DNA from: Candidatus Babeliales bacterium
GTDB taxonomy: Bacteria > Babelota > Babeliae > Babelales > JABCYS01
Assembly (NCBI GenBank): GCA_016929235.1
Contig: JAFGJD010000004.1
Span: 1-64,000, forward strand
Length of the DNA: 64,000 nt
Direction of reading: 5' to 3'
The number at the start of each line of letters is the position of its first letter. The stretch's first letter is position 1. This document shows positions 45,554 through 53,779 of this stretch, in pieces. The notes under the pieces are model-generated. The model had not been told where the DNA came from. It did no database searches and saw nothing but the letters and a program-made list of their open reading frames with translations. The position numbers were made by a program, and so were the translations under genes.

Positions 45554-46325
45554 TACAAAAAAACCATTACATAAATTGGTAGTGTTTGACTCAGGGATTG
45601 GTGGCCTTTCTGTCCTCCAAGAACTTATGAAACTTCCTATCAAGGAATTTGTATATTGTGCTGATACTGCGCATGTACCCTATGGCGATAAAACGCCCGA
45701 TGAAATCATAAGCCTTACGATGAAGACACTTTTGAGTGTAATTGATCCATCAATAGATGGTCTTGTTCTTGCCTGCCATACAGCCTCATCACTCGTATAT
45801 GAAACAATTACTCAAGCATTTCCCCACCTTCCAGTTTGGAATGTAATGGAGCCTGCAGCACGCTCAGCCGCTCATACTTCTCTTAACAAACGCATTGGCA
45901 TCATTGGAACATCAGCAACCATTGCTCACAGCCGACATAAACAAACTATTCTCAACATAGAACCAGATGCGTACATTATTCAACAAGCATGTCCTGATCT
46001 TGTTCCACTCATCGAAGCGCCGCAGCTTGACATTGACGCCACGAAAGCAGCACTACATCGATATATTACACCACTTCTTGCCCACTCTATTGATACTCTC
46101 ATCATCGGCTGCACGCATTACGAATTGATACGGAATCTTATTAATCCACTTGTAGGAAAAGATATCGCACTCATCAGCACACCACCACTTATGACGGCGC
46201 TCTTATATCCACTTGTAGAAAATCAAGATATTGTAAAACCCGTTATTTCCATTCATGTAACAGGCCCACAAATATCATTCCTCCAAAAACTCAATTCCGT
46301 CGCTCCGGCAATCTTGCAGAAATAA
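45546..46325 (+). CDS. murI: glutamate racemase
   Basis: A 259-residue enzyme making D-glutamate for peptidoglycan. The opening VVFDSGIGGLSVL, the two catalytic cysteines in ACHTASS (canonical CNTAS) and GCTHYEL, and ADTAHVPYGDK are all characteristic. Presence of murI together with the amidase-like gene shows that at least part of peptidoglycan metabolism is retained. It overlaps the hydrolase gene by 8 bases. Confidence 0.93.
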   Translation: MNDTKKPLHKLVVFDSGIGGLSVLQELMKLPIKEFVYCADTAHVPYGDKTPDEIISLTMKTLLSVIDPSIDGLVLACHTASSLVYETITQAFPHLPVWNVMEPAARSAAHTSLNKRIGIIGTSATIAHSRHKQTILNIEPDAYIIQQACPDLVPLIEAPQLDIDATKAALHRYITPLLAHSIDTLIIGCTHYELIRNLINPLVGKDIALISTPPLMTALLYPLVENQDIVKPVISIHVTGPQISFLQKLNSVAPAILQK

Positions 46326-46341
46326 GTTGCTGCACTATACT
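46314..46341 (+). promoter_or_regulatory. sigma70-like promoter of the Cys-rich protein gene
   Basis: TTGCAG and TATACT with a 16-base spacer, the first hexamer inside the end of murI. Transcription would start near 46348, about 35 bases ahead of the ATG. Confidence 0.5.
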
Positions 46342-46382
46342 GGTCCCGGTTTTTTATGCCCGTTACACGAAAGGTCTATTTA

Positions 46383-46727
46383 ATGAAACGTATTCTTCTA
46401 GTTTCCTCAATTGCTCTTATCGGTTATGCATCAGCCCATGCAACCTGCGTGACCAAATGCGCTGATGATTATGAACTTAGTGAAGAAGAAGCTCAGCTTC
46501 TGGAGTTATGCGACAACAGCCCTGACTATGAAACCTGCCGCTGCATTCTTGTCCGCACATTTTGTGTGCCAGAACACAAAGGAGCCACCACAGAATCAGA
46601 TTTCTACCAAGTAGAAATTGAAACATTTTGTGCAGTCGCAGAATATCTTAGGGAAAGGCTTACTGAAGAACAGTGGAGAGAAGTCGCAGAGAGTATGGAG
46701 GAAGAAGGATTGGTCTGCATAGAATAA
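46383..46727 (+). CDS. small exported cysteine-rich acidic protein
   Basis: A 114-residue protein with a signal peptide (MKRILLVSSIALIGYASAHA) and eight cysteines in the mature part (22, 26, 43, 52, 54, 61, 83, 112), suggesting four disulfides, with CRC in the middle. It is acidic. An upstream ATG nine codons earlier is possible, but the chosen one has AAAGG before it and makes a clean signal peptide. No family is recognised. Small disulfide-rich exported proteins can act outside the cell. Followed by a terminator. Confidence 0.6.
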   Translation: MKRILLVSSIALIGYASAHATCVTKCADDYELSEEEAQLLELCDNSPDYETCRCILVRTFCVPEHKGATTESDFYQVEIETFCAVAEYLRERLTEEQWREVAESMEEEGLVCIE

Positions 46728-46746
46728 AGCAACAAGCTCGTCATAG

Positions 46747-46778
46747 AAAGAGGCCGAACTACTCGACCTCTTTTTTTT
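46747..46778 (+). terminator. Rho-independent terminator
   Basis: AAAGAGG pairs with CCTCTTT and continues, past a C-A mismatch, with CGA/TCG around loop ACTAC; the arm runs into TTTTTTTT. It ends the Cys-rich gene and lies over the last codons of the convergent nusB. Confidence 0.75.
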
Positions 46779-47175
46779 CTACGATTTTTTTAAGTGCTTC
46801 ATCCAGAACGCCGTTCACAAATTTGTATGCATCAACCTCAGCAAAGCATTTTGCTAATTCGATTGCTTCATTGATAACCAGACTTGGCGCATTGTCTGTA
46901 TTTAACAATTCCCATAGCGCCAATCTCAAAATAAGCTTAGTACAAACACCAATACGTTCGATTTTCCAGTTGGCAAGCAAGGGGACCAACCTCATATCAA
47001 GCTCATTTCTCTGCTCAACGATGGCATGTGTAACATTCATTTCGGGACCAGCAAGGTCAATATCTGTATCAAATCCTCGATTCAGCATATCGGCAATTGA
47101 CTCAAGTGATACCTCATAGGAGTTCTCTTCTGCTGCGTAGAGTATATGAAAAATCAAGGAGCGATTCAGTCTCAT
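46759..47175 (-). CDS. nusB: transcription antitermination factor NusB
   Basis: A 138-residue all-helical protein that joins the antitermination complex on rRNA operons. It starts MRLNRSLIFHILYAAE, and the conserved C-terminal part (VINEAIELAKCFAEVDAYKFVNGVLD) is the strongest family signature. It lies immediately after efp, sharing one base, in the common efp-nusB order. Confidence 0.88.
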   Translation of the reverse strand: MRLNRSLIFHILYAAEENSYEVSLESIADMLNRGFDTDIDLAGPEMNVTHAIVEQRNELDMRLVPLLANWKIERIGVCTKLILRLALWELLNTDNAPSLVINEAIELAKCFAEVDAYKFVNGVLDEALKKIVEKKEVE

Positions 47176-47741
47176 TATTTTTTATCCACACGCTCAATAT
47201 ATTTTGAATCACGTGTATCAACTTTAATTACTGTTCCCACTTCAATGAATAGAGGAGCTTGAACAACCAAGCCTGTTTCTAAAGTTACTGGTTTAGTACC
47301 AGCTCCCTGGGCAGTATCACCCTTCACACCAGGAGGTGCATCAACAACCTCAAGCTCCATAAATAATGGTGGGGTTACTGCAATAGGACGACCCTGAAAA
47401 TAGAGAATCGTATAGACCGTTTGTTCTTTCAAAAAGTTCTTTACATCCTCAAGCTGTTCTTTATTGAGACTTACTTCGTCATAGGTATTTTGATCTAAAA
47501 AGTGGTATAGATCATCAGCATAGAGATATTGCATTTCTTTGTATTCAAGATCAGGAGCAGAAAATTTTTCTCCAGAACGGAATAACTCTTCTCTGACAAG
47601 GCCAGTAATCATGTTTTTCATTTTTGTACGAACGAATGCCCCGCCCTTACCAGGCTTAACATGATGGTACTCAATCACCATATATGGCTCATTCTGGAAA
47701 AGGATCTTACAGCCTTTGCGAAAATCGGATGTGGAAATCAC
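47175..47741 (-). CDS. efp: elongation factor P
   Basis: A 188-residue EF-P, which relieves ribosome stalling at polyproline. It starts at GTG (MISTSDFRKG) with AAAGGT 6 bases upstream. The tip of domain I is VKPGKGGAF, with K32 as the residue normally modified by beta-lysylation. All three domains are present, ending YIERVDKK. A TTGAGC-N17-TAGTAT promoter lies directly upstream, but would give almost no leader. Confidence 0.95.
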   Translation of the reverse strand: MISTSDFRKGCKILFQNEPYMVIEYHHVKPGKGGAFVRTKMKNMITGLVREELFRSGEKFSAPDLEYKEMQYLYADDLYHFLDQNTYDEVSLNKEQLEDVKNFLKEQTVYTILYFQGRPIAVTPPLFMELEVVDAPPGVKGDTAQGAGTKPVTLETGLVVQAPLFIEVGTVIKVDTRDSKYIERVDKK

Positions 47742-47826
47742 TATGGACCTTTCATACTAATGAGACATGAGCTATCGCTCAAAGAGTAGACTAGCATAAA
47801 AAAGACCGTAGTAAAAAGCAATTCCC

Positions 47827-48705
47827 CTAATAAGACATCCGAGCACTGAGCGCTTCAGCTGCCTTCTGTCGCTCTCGAGCCTCCTGAGCCTGGCGAGCCG
47901 CTTCCTTGGCGACTGCTTCACGAACTACCGCTTCTATCACCGTTTTTTCAACTACTTTCTTTGCTACCGCTTCTGCAATGGCTTCCCGCTCTGCCTCTAC
48001 ACGATATGCATTCTCTGCAGCCTTACGGCCCAGAGACTCGCGGCCAAGACACAACTTATCTACGAGATGATCTATTGAACGATTAATTGCTTTTCCAAGA
48101 TCATTTTTATGTTTCCTAAGCGGATGAACAATCCCCTTCAAGGAATCTACAAGTTTAGCATACTTGCCATCAACAACCGCCTGTTGAGCATTACCAATAG
48201 CGTCGATAACTTTTTGCAAGCGACCAACATCAGTATAAATTGCATATTCTTGTATGAGATCAAAAACATCCTTCAAATTATCATTGATTTTCTCAGGTCC
48301 CACAAAACGACTCAAAAGAAGTATAGAAAAATTATTCCAGACATCTGTCAATTGTTGCACTGTCTTTGCGTGCAACCGTGATTGTTCAGGAACAAAGATT
48401 TCTGTTTCAACAACCGCATCGAGGTTGAATCGACCTCGGTACCATCGTGCATAAAATGCTTCTTTCAAACACGCACACTCATGCAACCATTGCATAATTT
48501 GTATCCTACTATGTTCACAACAGAGGTTTCTATAGCGTTGCATGGAATTACCAACTGTCTGCGCCACACTCTTAAATCCATATGTAGCAGGAAGACCTAC
48601 GCTATGGTATGCCTTCATCAATGATGATCCCTGATACCGCATCAATGCTCCAATGCCAAACGCTGTAATGATCACGCTCGGCATGAGCATCATATACCAC
48701 TTCAT
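47827..48705 (-). CDS. membrane-anchored helical protein with Ala/Glu-rich coiled coil
   Basis: A 292-residue protein with an N-terminal hydrophobic segment (MLMPSVIITAFGIGALM), which could be a signal anchor, a helical body, and a C-terminal repeat of Ala, Glu, Val and Lys (about 225-285; AIAEAVAKKVVEK, AVVREAVAKEAARQ) with heptad character. A GAGGAG site 8 bases before the ATG sets the start. No family is recognised. It is divergent from the cupin gene. Confidence 0.55.
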   Translation of the reverse strand: MKWYMMLMPSVIITAFGIGALMRYQGSSLMKAYHSVGLPATYGFKSVAQTVGNSMQRYRNLCCEHSRIQIMQWLHECACLKEAFYARWYRGRFNLDAVVETEIFVPEQSRLHAKTVQQLTDVWNNFSILLLSRFVGPEKINDNLKDVFDLIQEYAIYTDVGRLQKVIDAIGNAQQAVVDGKYAKLVDSLKGIVHPLRKHKNDLGKAINRSIDHLVDKLCLGRESLGRKAAENAYRVEAEREAIAEAVAKKVVEKTVIEAVVREAVAKEAARQAQEARERQKAAEALSARMSY

Positions 48706-48733
48706 ATACAACTCTCCTCACCAAAATCTTCTG

Positions 48734-48761
48734 TTGACTTCAAAAATATGCTAGATAAATA
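48734..48761 (+). promoter_or_regulatory. sigma70-like promoter for the cupin and glyA genes
   Basis: TTGACT and TAAATA with a 16-base spacer, starting about 70 bases before the cupin ATG. Confidence 0.5.
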
Positions 48762-48804
48762 GATCAGGAGTATTCAAGAGATTGCCATAAAACACGGAGA
48801 GATT

Positions 48805-49260
48805 ATGAATATACGAATCACTATTGCGATAGTGGCCGCTGTAATCCTTATTTTCGCAGGGGGATACCTGTATAAGCGGTGGCGCTCACATCATATCACG
48901 GCATTCCATGACAATATCATGAAACGAGCCCAAGAAAATGATACCTATAGAACCGTTGTGGTTACTGGAGCACAAAGCCAACTCGTTCTTATGGCACTAA
49001 AACCGGGTGAGGAAATCGGAGAAGAAGTACACCAAAACACTGATCAAACCTTCGTATTTGTTGCAGGTAAAGGCACCGCATTGGCTGAAGACAAAACATA
49101 TAACATAGATAAAGAAGATGTCTTTTTTGTCCCAGCTGGCATAAAACACAACATAAAAAATACTGGTACATTGCCATTGAAGCTCTATACTATCTATGCA
49201 CCACCAACACATAAGGATGGAACGGTACACAAAACGAAAGCCGATGAACCTCAAGAATAA
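48805..49260 (+). CDS. membrane-anchored cupin protein
   Basis: A 151-residue protein with one N-terminal membrane helix (about 5-22) and a single cupin barrel (about 50-135). The motifs are GEEIGEEVHQNTDQTFVFVAG and FVPAGIKHNI; the two His and the Glu of the metal site are mostly present. Free cupins of this type resemble mannose-6-phosphate isomerase tails and may bind a metal and a small ligand; here the barrel would be outside the cytoplasm. glyA follows after 9 bases. Confidence 0.7.
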   Translation: MNIRITIAIVAAVILIFAGGYLYKRWRSHHITAFHDNIMKRAQENDTYRTVVVTGAQSQLVLMALKPGEEIGEEVHQNTDQTFVFVAGKGTALAEDKTYNIDKEDVFFVPAGIKHNIKNTGTLPLKLYTIYAPPTHKDGTVHKTKADEPQE

Positions 49261-49269
49261 AGATCGCAC

Positions 49270-50481
49270 ATGTCTTCATGCGTTGACACAGAAATACTAT
49301 CACTGATTACACAAGAAGAAGAGCGTCAACAGAATACGCTTAACCTGATTGCGTCAGAAAATTATGCCAGCGCGTGCGTCCGCAAACCACTTTCATCAGT
49401 TCTGACCAACAAATATGCCGAAGGGTATCCTGGAAAACGCTATTATGCTGGCTGTGAGAATGCTGATGCCATTGAGCAATGTGCAATAGATAGAGCAAAA
49501 CTCCTCTTTGGTGCTGACCACGCCAATGTGCAACCCCACTCTGGCTCACAAGCAAATATGGCTGTCTATATGACTGCGCTCGCACCTGGTGACACAATCA
49601 TGGGCATGAGCCTCGCTGAAGGAGGGCATCTCACCCATGGACACTCCGTAAGCTTCTCAGGCATATTCTACCGATCACACCCCTATACCGTTGATAGGAC
49701 TACAGAGCGATTGGATTATGATGCCATTCAAGCTCAGGCCCTCAAAGTCAAACCAAAAATTATTGTCACAGGAGCGTCTGCATATTCTCGTACGATTGAT
49801 TTCAAGGCATTTTCCGACATTGCACAATCAGTCGACGCAGTACTTCTTGCCGATATTGCACATATCGCTGGATTTGTTGTAACTGGACTCCATCCATCAC
49901 CAGTCCCCCATGCTGATTTTGTAACGAGTACTACGCATAAAACGCTCCGTGGCCCACGAGGCGGATTGATCTTGTGCAATCATCAATATTCAGAAAAGAT
50001 TGATAAGGCTGTTATGCCAGGCATCCAAGGCGGCCCATTTATGCAGGTCATTGCGGCTAAAGCCATCGCCTTTAGGGAGGCACTGGACCCTTCGTTTATC
50101 GAATATCAGAAACAGGTAATCCTGAACGCAAAAACCCTATCCTCGACCCTCCAGGGGCTTGGATATCGTATTGTTTCGGGGGGAACCGACAATCATTTAT
50201 TTATTGTTGATCTCACAGATAAGGGAATCTCGGGTCGCGATGCTGAACGAATTCTTTCAAAGGCTGGGATCACCGTCAGTCGTAGCTGTATACCTTTTGA
50301 TCCAGCAAAGCCATGGATTACCAGCGGCATTCGGTTAGGAACTCCTGCCGTTACTACCCGTGGACTTAAACAAAATGCTATGAAACAGATCGGACTATGG
50401 ATTCATCAGGTATTAAATAAACCGCATGGCGACCATAGTAGAGTTAGGCAAAACCTTATGACCCTTTTCTCAAAAGCATAA
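49270..50481 (+). CDS. glyA: serine hydroxymethyltransferase
   Basis: A 403-residue PLP enzyme interconverting serine and glycine with tetrahydrofolate. The internal aldimine Lys is in STTHKTLRGPRGG (about 228), preceded by ADIAHIAG; NKYAEGYPGKRYYAG and PHSGSQANMAVY complete the pattern. It supplies one-carbon units. Length is slightly short of the usual 415-420. A minus-strand terminator sits just behind it. Confidence 0.96.
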   Translation: MSSCVDTEILSLITQEEERQQNTLNLIASENYASACVRKPLSSVLTNKYAEGYPGKRYYAGCENADAIEQCAIDRAKLLFGADHANVQPHSGSQANMAVYMTALAPGDTIMGMSLAEGGHLTHGHSVSFSGIFYRSHPYTVDRTTERLDYDAIQAQALKVKPKIIVTGASAYSRTIDFKAFSDIAQSVDAVLLADIAHIAGFVVTGLHPSPVPHADFVTSTTHKTLRGPRGGLILCNHQYSEKIDKAVMPGIQGGPFMQVIAAKAIAFREALDPSFIEYQKQVILNAKTLSSTLQGLGYRIVSGGTDNHLFIVDLTDKGISGRDAERILSKAGITVSRSCIPFDPAKPWITSGIRLGTPAVTTRGLKQNAMKQIGLWIHQVLNKPHGDHSRVRQNLMTLFSKA

Positions 50482-50513
50482 AAAAGAAGGAACCGCGTTG
50501 CCGCGATTCCTTC
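50478..50513 (-). terminator. Rho-independent terminator of the RRM gene
   Basis: A 12-bp stem with one mismatch (GAAGGAACCGCG against CGCGATTCCTTC) and loop TTGC. On the minus strand the stem runs into TTCTTTTTT, so it ends the RRM gene; on the plus strand it can also stop glyA transcripts. Confidence 0.75.
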
Positions 50514-50535
50514 AAAAATCCGTTAGACAATTCGC

Positions 50536-50877
50536 TTAGAAGCGACGTCCACCGCGGTCTCCACCACGGTCTCCACCACGGTCGTTACGGAATCCGCCGC
50601 CACGAGGGCCACGAGGTCCGCCTGCAGTACGTTGTTGTGGAGGACGTGCTTCGTTAACACGAATGCGTTGTCCGCCAAGCTCACTGCCATTCAATTCAGC
50701 TAAAGCTTGTTCTGCTTGTTCTTTTTCAGGCATTTCAATAAAACCAAAACCGCGAGGTTCGCCAGTGAACTTGTCCTTGATGACCTTAGCGGTGGTTACG
50801 ATACCGAATGCTTCAAATGCTTCTTTGAGTTGTTCTTCGGTGACTGTACGAGAAAGGTTTCCGATATAAATATTCAT
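50536..50877 (-). CDS. RRM RNA-binding protein with RGG-rich tail
   Basis: A 113-residue protein made of one RNA recognition motif (residues 1-76; RNP2 IYIGNL and RNP1 RGFGFIEM) and a tail rich in RGG and GGDRGG (80-113). Such small RRM proteins are known in bacteria, often as cold- or stress-induced RNA chaperones; the RGG tail is typical of eukaryotic and cyanobacterial relatives. The leader upstream is long and very AT-rich with runs of A/T, and AGGA is near the ATG. It is monocistronic with its own terminator. Confidence 0.9.
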   Translation of the reverse strand: MNIYIGNLSRTVTEEQLKEAFEAFGIVTTAKVIKDKFTGEPRGFGFIEMPEKEQAEQALAELNGSELGGQRIRVNEARPPQQRTAGGPRGPRGGGFRNDRGGDRGGDRGGRRF

Positions 50878-51036
50878 GTAGATAAAATCCTAAAATAATA
50901 AAAAAATAATAAAAAAAAGCGGATATTTAAGAAAAACGTTTAGACGATAGGAACCCTTTCTAGACAGGAAAAAATAGATCTTAGATACTACCTATCCTAC
51001 TAGGATTCAGCCTCAGTGTCTATGGCTCCCCCCTCA

Positions 51037-51065
51037 TTGACCTCCTGCTATCCCTAGGCTATACG
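51037..51065 (+). promoter_or_regulatory. sigma70-like promoter of the glycosyltransferase block
   Basis: TTGACC and TATACG with an ideal 17-base spacer, 40 bases ahead of the ATG. The AT-rich remainder of the gap (from 50878) belongs to the leader of the RRM gene. Confidence 0.6.
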
Positions 51066-51104
51066 TTACCCTATATGGAAAATTGATAGGGAGTTGATAC
51101 CATT

Positions 51105-52502
51105 ATGCTCAAAACACTAAAACAGCATAAGGTCTTTCTCGTGGGCCTATTTATCTCAGCCTTTTTCATTAGAATTTTGGTCCTTTTTCTGTACTTACGA
51201 TACAACGAAAACTACTGGCAAATCGATACCCCTTCGTACCATGACATCGCATGCTCATTGGCCAAAGGTAACGGATTTGTGCACTCCAATGGTTCGCTGA
51301 ATTTTCTGAGGCTCCCTGGTTATCCACTCTTTCTTGCGGGCTGCTATTGGCTTTTTGATATAAATCCCATTGCAGCCCTAGTGGTACAGATTATATTCGC
51401 ATCCCTGATTCCTGCACTCATGTTTCTGCTTACATTACGGCTTTTTCCAGGCAGAATGAGATGCGCCCGCCTTATTGGCATCTATGGCACGATACATCTA
51501 GGTCTTGTACTATATTCTGGGTTTCTTATGAGTGAGACCCTATTTTTGCTTTTTTTCTTGGCTTCTCTTTATTTCTTTTTACCATACGCCGAACCGTTTT
51601 TTTGCCGGCTGTATCCTATACCAAAATCGCTAATAGCCCTTTTTTTAGCAGGAATACTATTAGGTATCGCATCAATGATACGACCTGTTGGACAGTATTT
51701 GATTATTGTAGCCTGCTTACTTCTCTTATTCTCATGGAACCACTGGAAAGAAGTCCTCAAACGAATTGCGGTTTTTTGTTCTGGCTGGGTGGTAGTAGTT
51801 GCACCGTGGCTTATTAGAAATTGGCTACTCACAGGCTACATCTTTTTTCACACTCTCGGTGGAGGCCATTTTTTAACGCTATCGGCCGCACGCGTAGTCA
51901 TGCAAGAACGACAGTGTACATATGAGGAATCACTCGCGGCTCTTCGCAGAGAATTAGACAATAAAGTCATTACGCAACAAAACACTCTTAACCGACCTCT
52001 ACAGGAAATTGAAGTATGTTGTTGTGGAGAGCAATTATCTGTGGAATATTTTAAACGCTATCCTCTTACATCAATCAAATTATGGATACATGACCTCACA
52101 AAAACAGTCTTAGGTCTTTATTCATCAGAGCTTCTCTATCTTGCATCAGGCAAACAACATGAAGATTTTTTTACAAAAGATAGAACACTCTTATCATGTT
52201 TCATTCGTTACCTACATCCCAAAACTCATCCTTGGTCTCTTAAGATTATTATTTGGCTTGAAACACTGCTGTATTTACTCATTCTCGTTGGATTATTTTT
52301 ACAATTTCTAGGTATTATTATACACCTCATCAGTTCTTATCGATTTCCACCAATTGTCAGTCCATGGTTTAGAACAATGCCATTTATTGCTGCGCTCATT
52401 TTGCTTGCTTTTGTATGTGGTTACGCACGATTGAGGGTCCCAGTAGAACCGCTTTTGATCATACTTGCATGTGCATATTGGGATGCGAGATTAACACAAT
52501 GA
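51105..52502 (+). CDS. GT39-like membrane glycosyltransferase
   Basis: A 465-residue polytopic protein with about ten to eleven membrane segments. After the first helix comes a periplasmic loop (IDTPSYHDIACSLAKGNGF, then LRLPGYPLFLAG) containing the acidic residue and Pro/Gly pattern of the PMT/ArnT (GT39) superfamily, which transfers a sugar from a polyprenyl-phosphate carrier to protein or lipid. The family call is by pattern. It is the first gene of a plus-strand block and is coupled to the next by ATGA. Confidence 0.65.
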   Translation: MLKTLKQHKVFLVGLFISAFFIRILVLFLYLRYNENYWQIDTPSYHDIACSLAKGNGFVHSNGSLNFLRLPGYPLFLAGCYWLFDINPIAALVVQIIFASLIPALMFLLTLRLFPGRMRCARLIGIYGTIHLGLVLYSGFLMSETLFLLFFLASLYFFLPYAEPFFCRLYPIPKSLIALFLAGILLGIASMIRPVGQYLIIVACLLLLFSWNHWKEVLKRIAVFCSGWVVVVAPWLIRNWLLTGYIFFHTLGGGHFLTLSAARVVMQERQCTYEESLAALRRELDNKVITQQNTLNRPLQEIEVCCCGEQLSVEYFKRYPLTSIKLWIHDLTKTVLGLYSSELLYLASGKQHEDFFTKDRTLLSCFIRYLHPKTHPWSLKIIIWLETLLYLLILVGLFLQFLGIIIHLISSYRFPPIVSPWFRTMPFIAALILLAFVCGYARLRVPVEPLLIILACAYWDARLTQ

Positions 52503-53779
52503 ACATTAATATGATGAGCTGTCGCTATGAGGCATTACAAGACATCTGCGCAGCATATCAAACGATTCAGATACCACTCGTCGGCTTCAATGGAACACAG
52601 TATTATCCTGTGGTCACTGCAGATGATATGGGTATGTACACACTAATCCCAAAAATAGCCTCTTTTTTTTCTTGGACCTTAGATAATACTCTTAAATATT
52701 TTTTCAATACCATAACACTATGTGCTCTTCTTATTGGTCTTGTTGGATTATTTCTCCTTTATCCTTCTGTGAAGCAACGTATCATCTCAACGATTACCTT
52801 GCTCCTCATCGCAAGCATGACTTCTGAACCGCTGGATATCTACAGAATTGCACCAGCAATTACGATCGGACTCTTACCATTCACTACATACTTATTTGCC
52901 AAACAAATACGATCAAAAACAACTCCCGCATTTCTTTTTTTTGCTGGCCTGATAATAGGATTTGGAAATACTCTGCGCACGCATGCTGGAACACCTATTT
53001 TCTTTTTTATAGCAATCATGATCATATTCGAGGCAATTTCATCTCGCAGAAAAATTATCTTTTGTACATTGCTGCTCAGTGGACTTGCTATGTCAAAATT
53101 GTATTTTTCTCATCAATACAAATTATACACCCAGTATATTGAACACCATTATCCCGATACTCCGTGTGATCAAGGAACACATATTTTCTGGCATGCCGTG
53201 TATTTAGGGTTTGGGTTCCTTGAAAATCAATATCACATTACCTTTGATGATAACCTCGCAAAAGAGCGAGTATCAAAGGCAACCCATGAAACAATATACC
53301 CATCTGAAAAGAGTGAACATTTTCTAAAGAATGAAGTAATAACTCTTATCAAAACGAACAAGAAATTTGTGCTTTACACGCTTTTTTCCAAGATAGGGAT
53401 TCTCCTTTTATTCCTGCTGGCATTCGCCAATATAGGGATGCTCTGCGCTTTGCTCCCTCCATACGACTGGAAAACACTCGCTGCATGGATAGTTGCTCTA
53501 GCATTTAGCGCCCTTCCAGGTATGCTTGTCATACCGCGAGAGAACTATATGTTCGGTTTTATTACATTAGCATGCCTCTTTGGCCTGAACTATGTGAATC
53601 GTAGAAATAATCTACTTTATTCGCTCTTATTCATCGGCATTGAAGCAGTAGCATGCCACATTCTCTCAATTGAACAGGGACTTCGGTTACTTCTTATTTA
53701 TTCACTGCCATTTTATTGTTGTCTCGGACTAACTATTTTATTCTTACACTTCATTACCAAACAAGTGAGGCTACAATGA
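52499..53779 (+). CDS. polytopic GT39-like membrane protein, paralogue A
   Basis: The ATG that overlaps the previous stop is used, giving 426 residues with about ten membrane segments. Near the N terminus is VVTADDMGMYTLIP, and a soluble loop contains DQGTHIFWHAVYLGFGFLEN; both recur in the next gene, so the two are tandem paralogues. Acidic TADD in the first extracytoplasmic loop corresponds to the acidic motif of C-type glycosyltransferases. Function as a lipid-linked sugar transferase is inferred. Confidence 0.6.
   Translation: MNINMMSCRYEALQDICAAYQTIQIPLVGFNGTQYYPVVTADDMGMYTLIPKIASFFSWTLDNTLKYFFNTITLCALLIGLVGLFLLYPSVKQRIISTITLLLIASMTSEPLDIYRIAPAITIGLLPFTTYLFAKQIRSKTTPAFLFFAGLIIGFGNTLRTHAGTPIFFFIAIMIIFEAISSRRKIIFCTLLLSGLAMSKLYFSHQYKLYTQYIEHHYPDTPCDQGTHIFWHAVYLGFGFLENQYHITFDDNLAKERVSKATHETIYPSEKSEHFLKNEVITLIKTNKKFVLYTLFSKIGILLLFLLAFANIGMLCALLPPYDWKTLAAWIVALAFSALPGMLVIPRENYMFGFITLACLFGLNYVNRRNNLLYSLLFIGIEAVACHILSIEQGLRLLLIYSLPFYCCLGLTILFLHFITKQVRLQ

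Noticed and set aside
47754-47782. Promoter TTGAGC-N17-TAGTAT for efp
   Set aside because: The predicted start would leave only about six bases before the GTG, not enough for the visible ribosome site; kept as a remark only.
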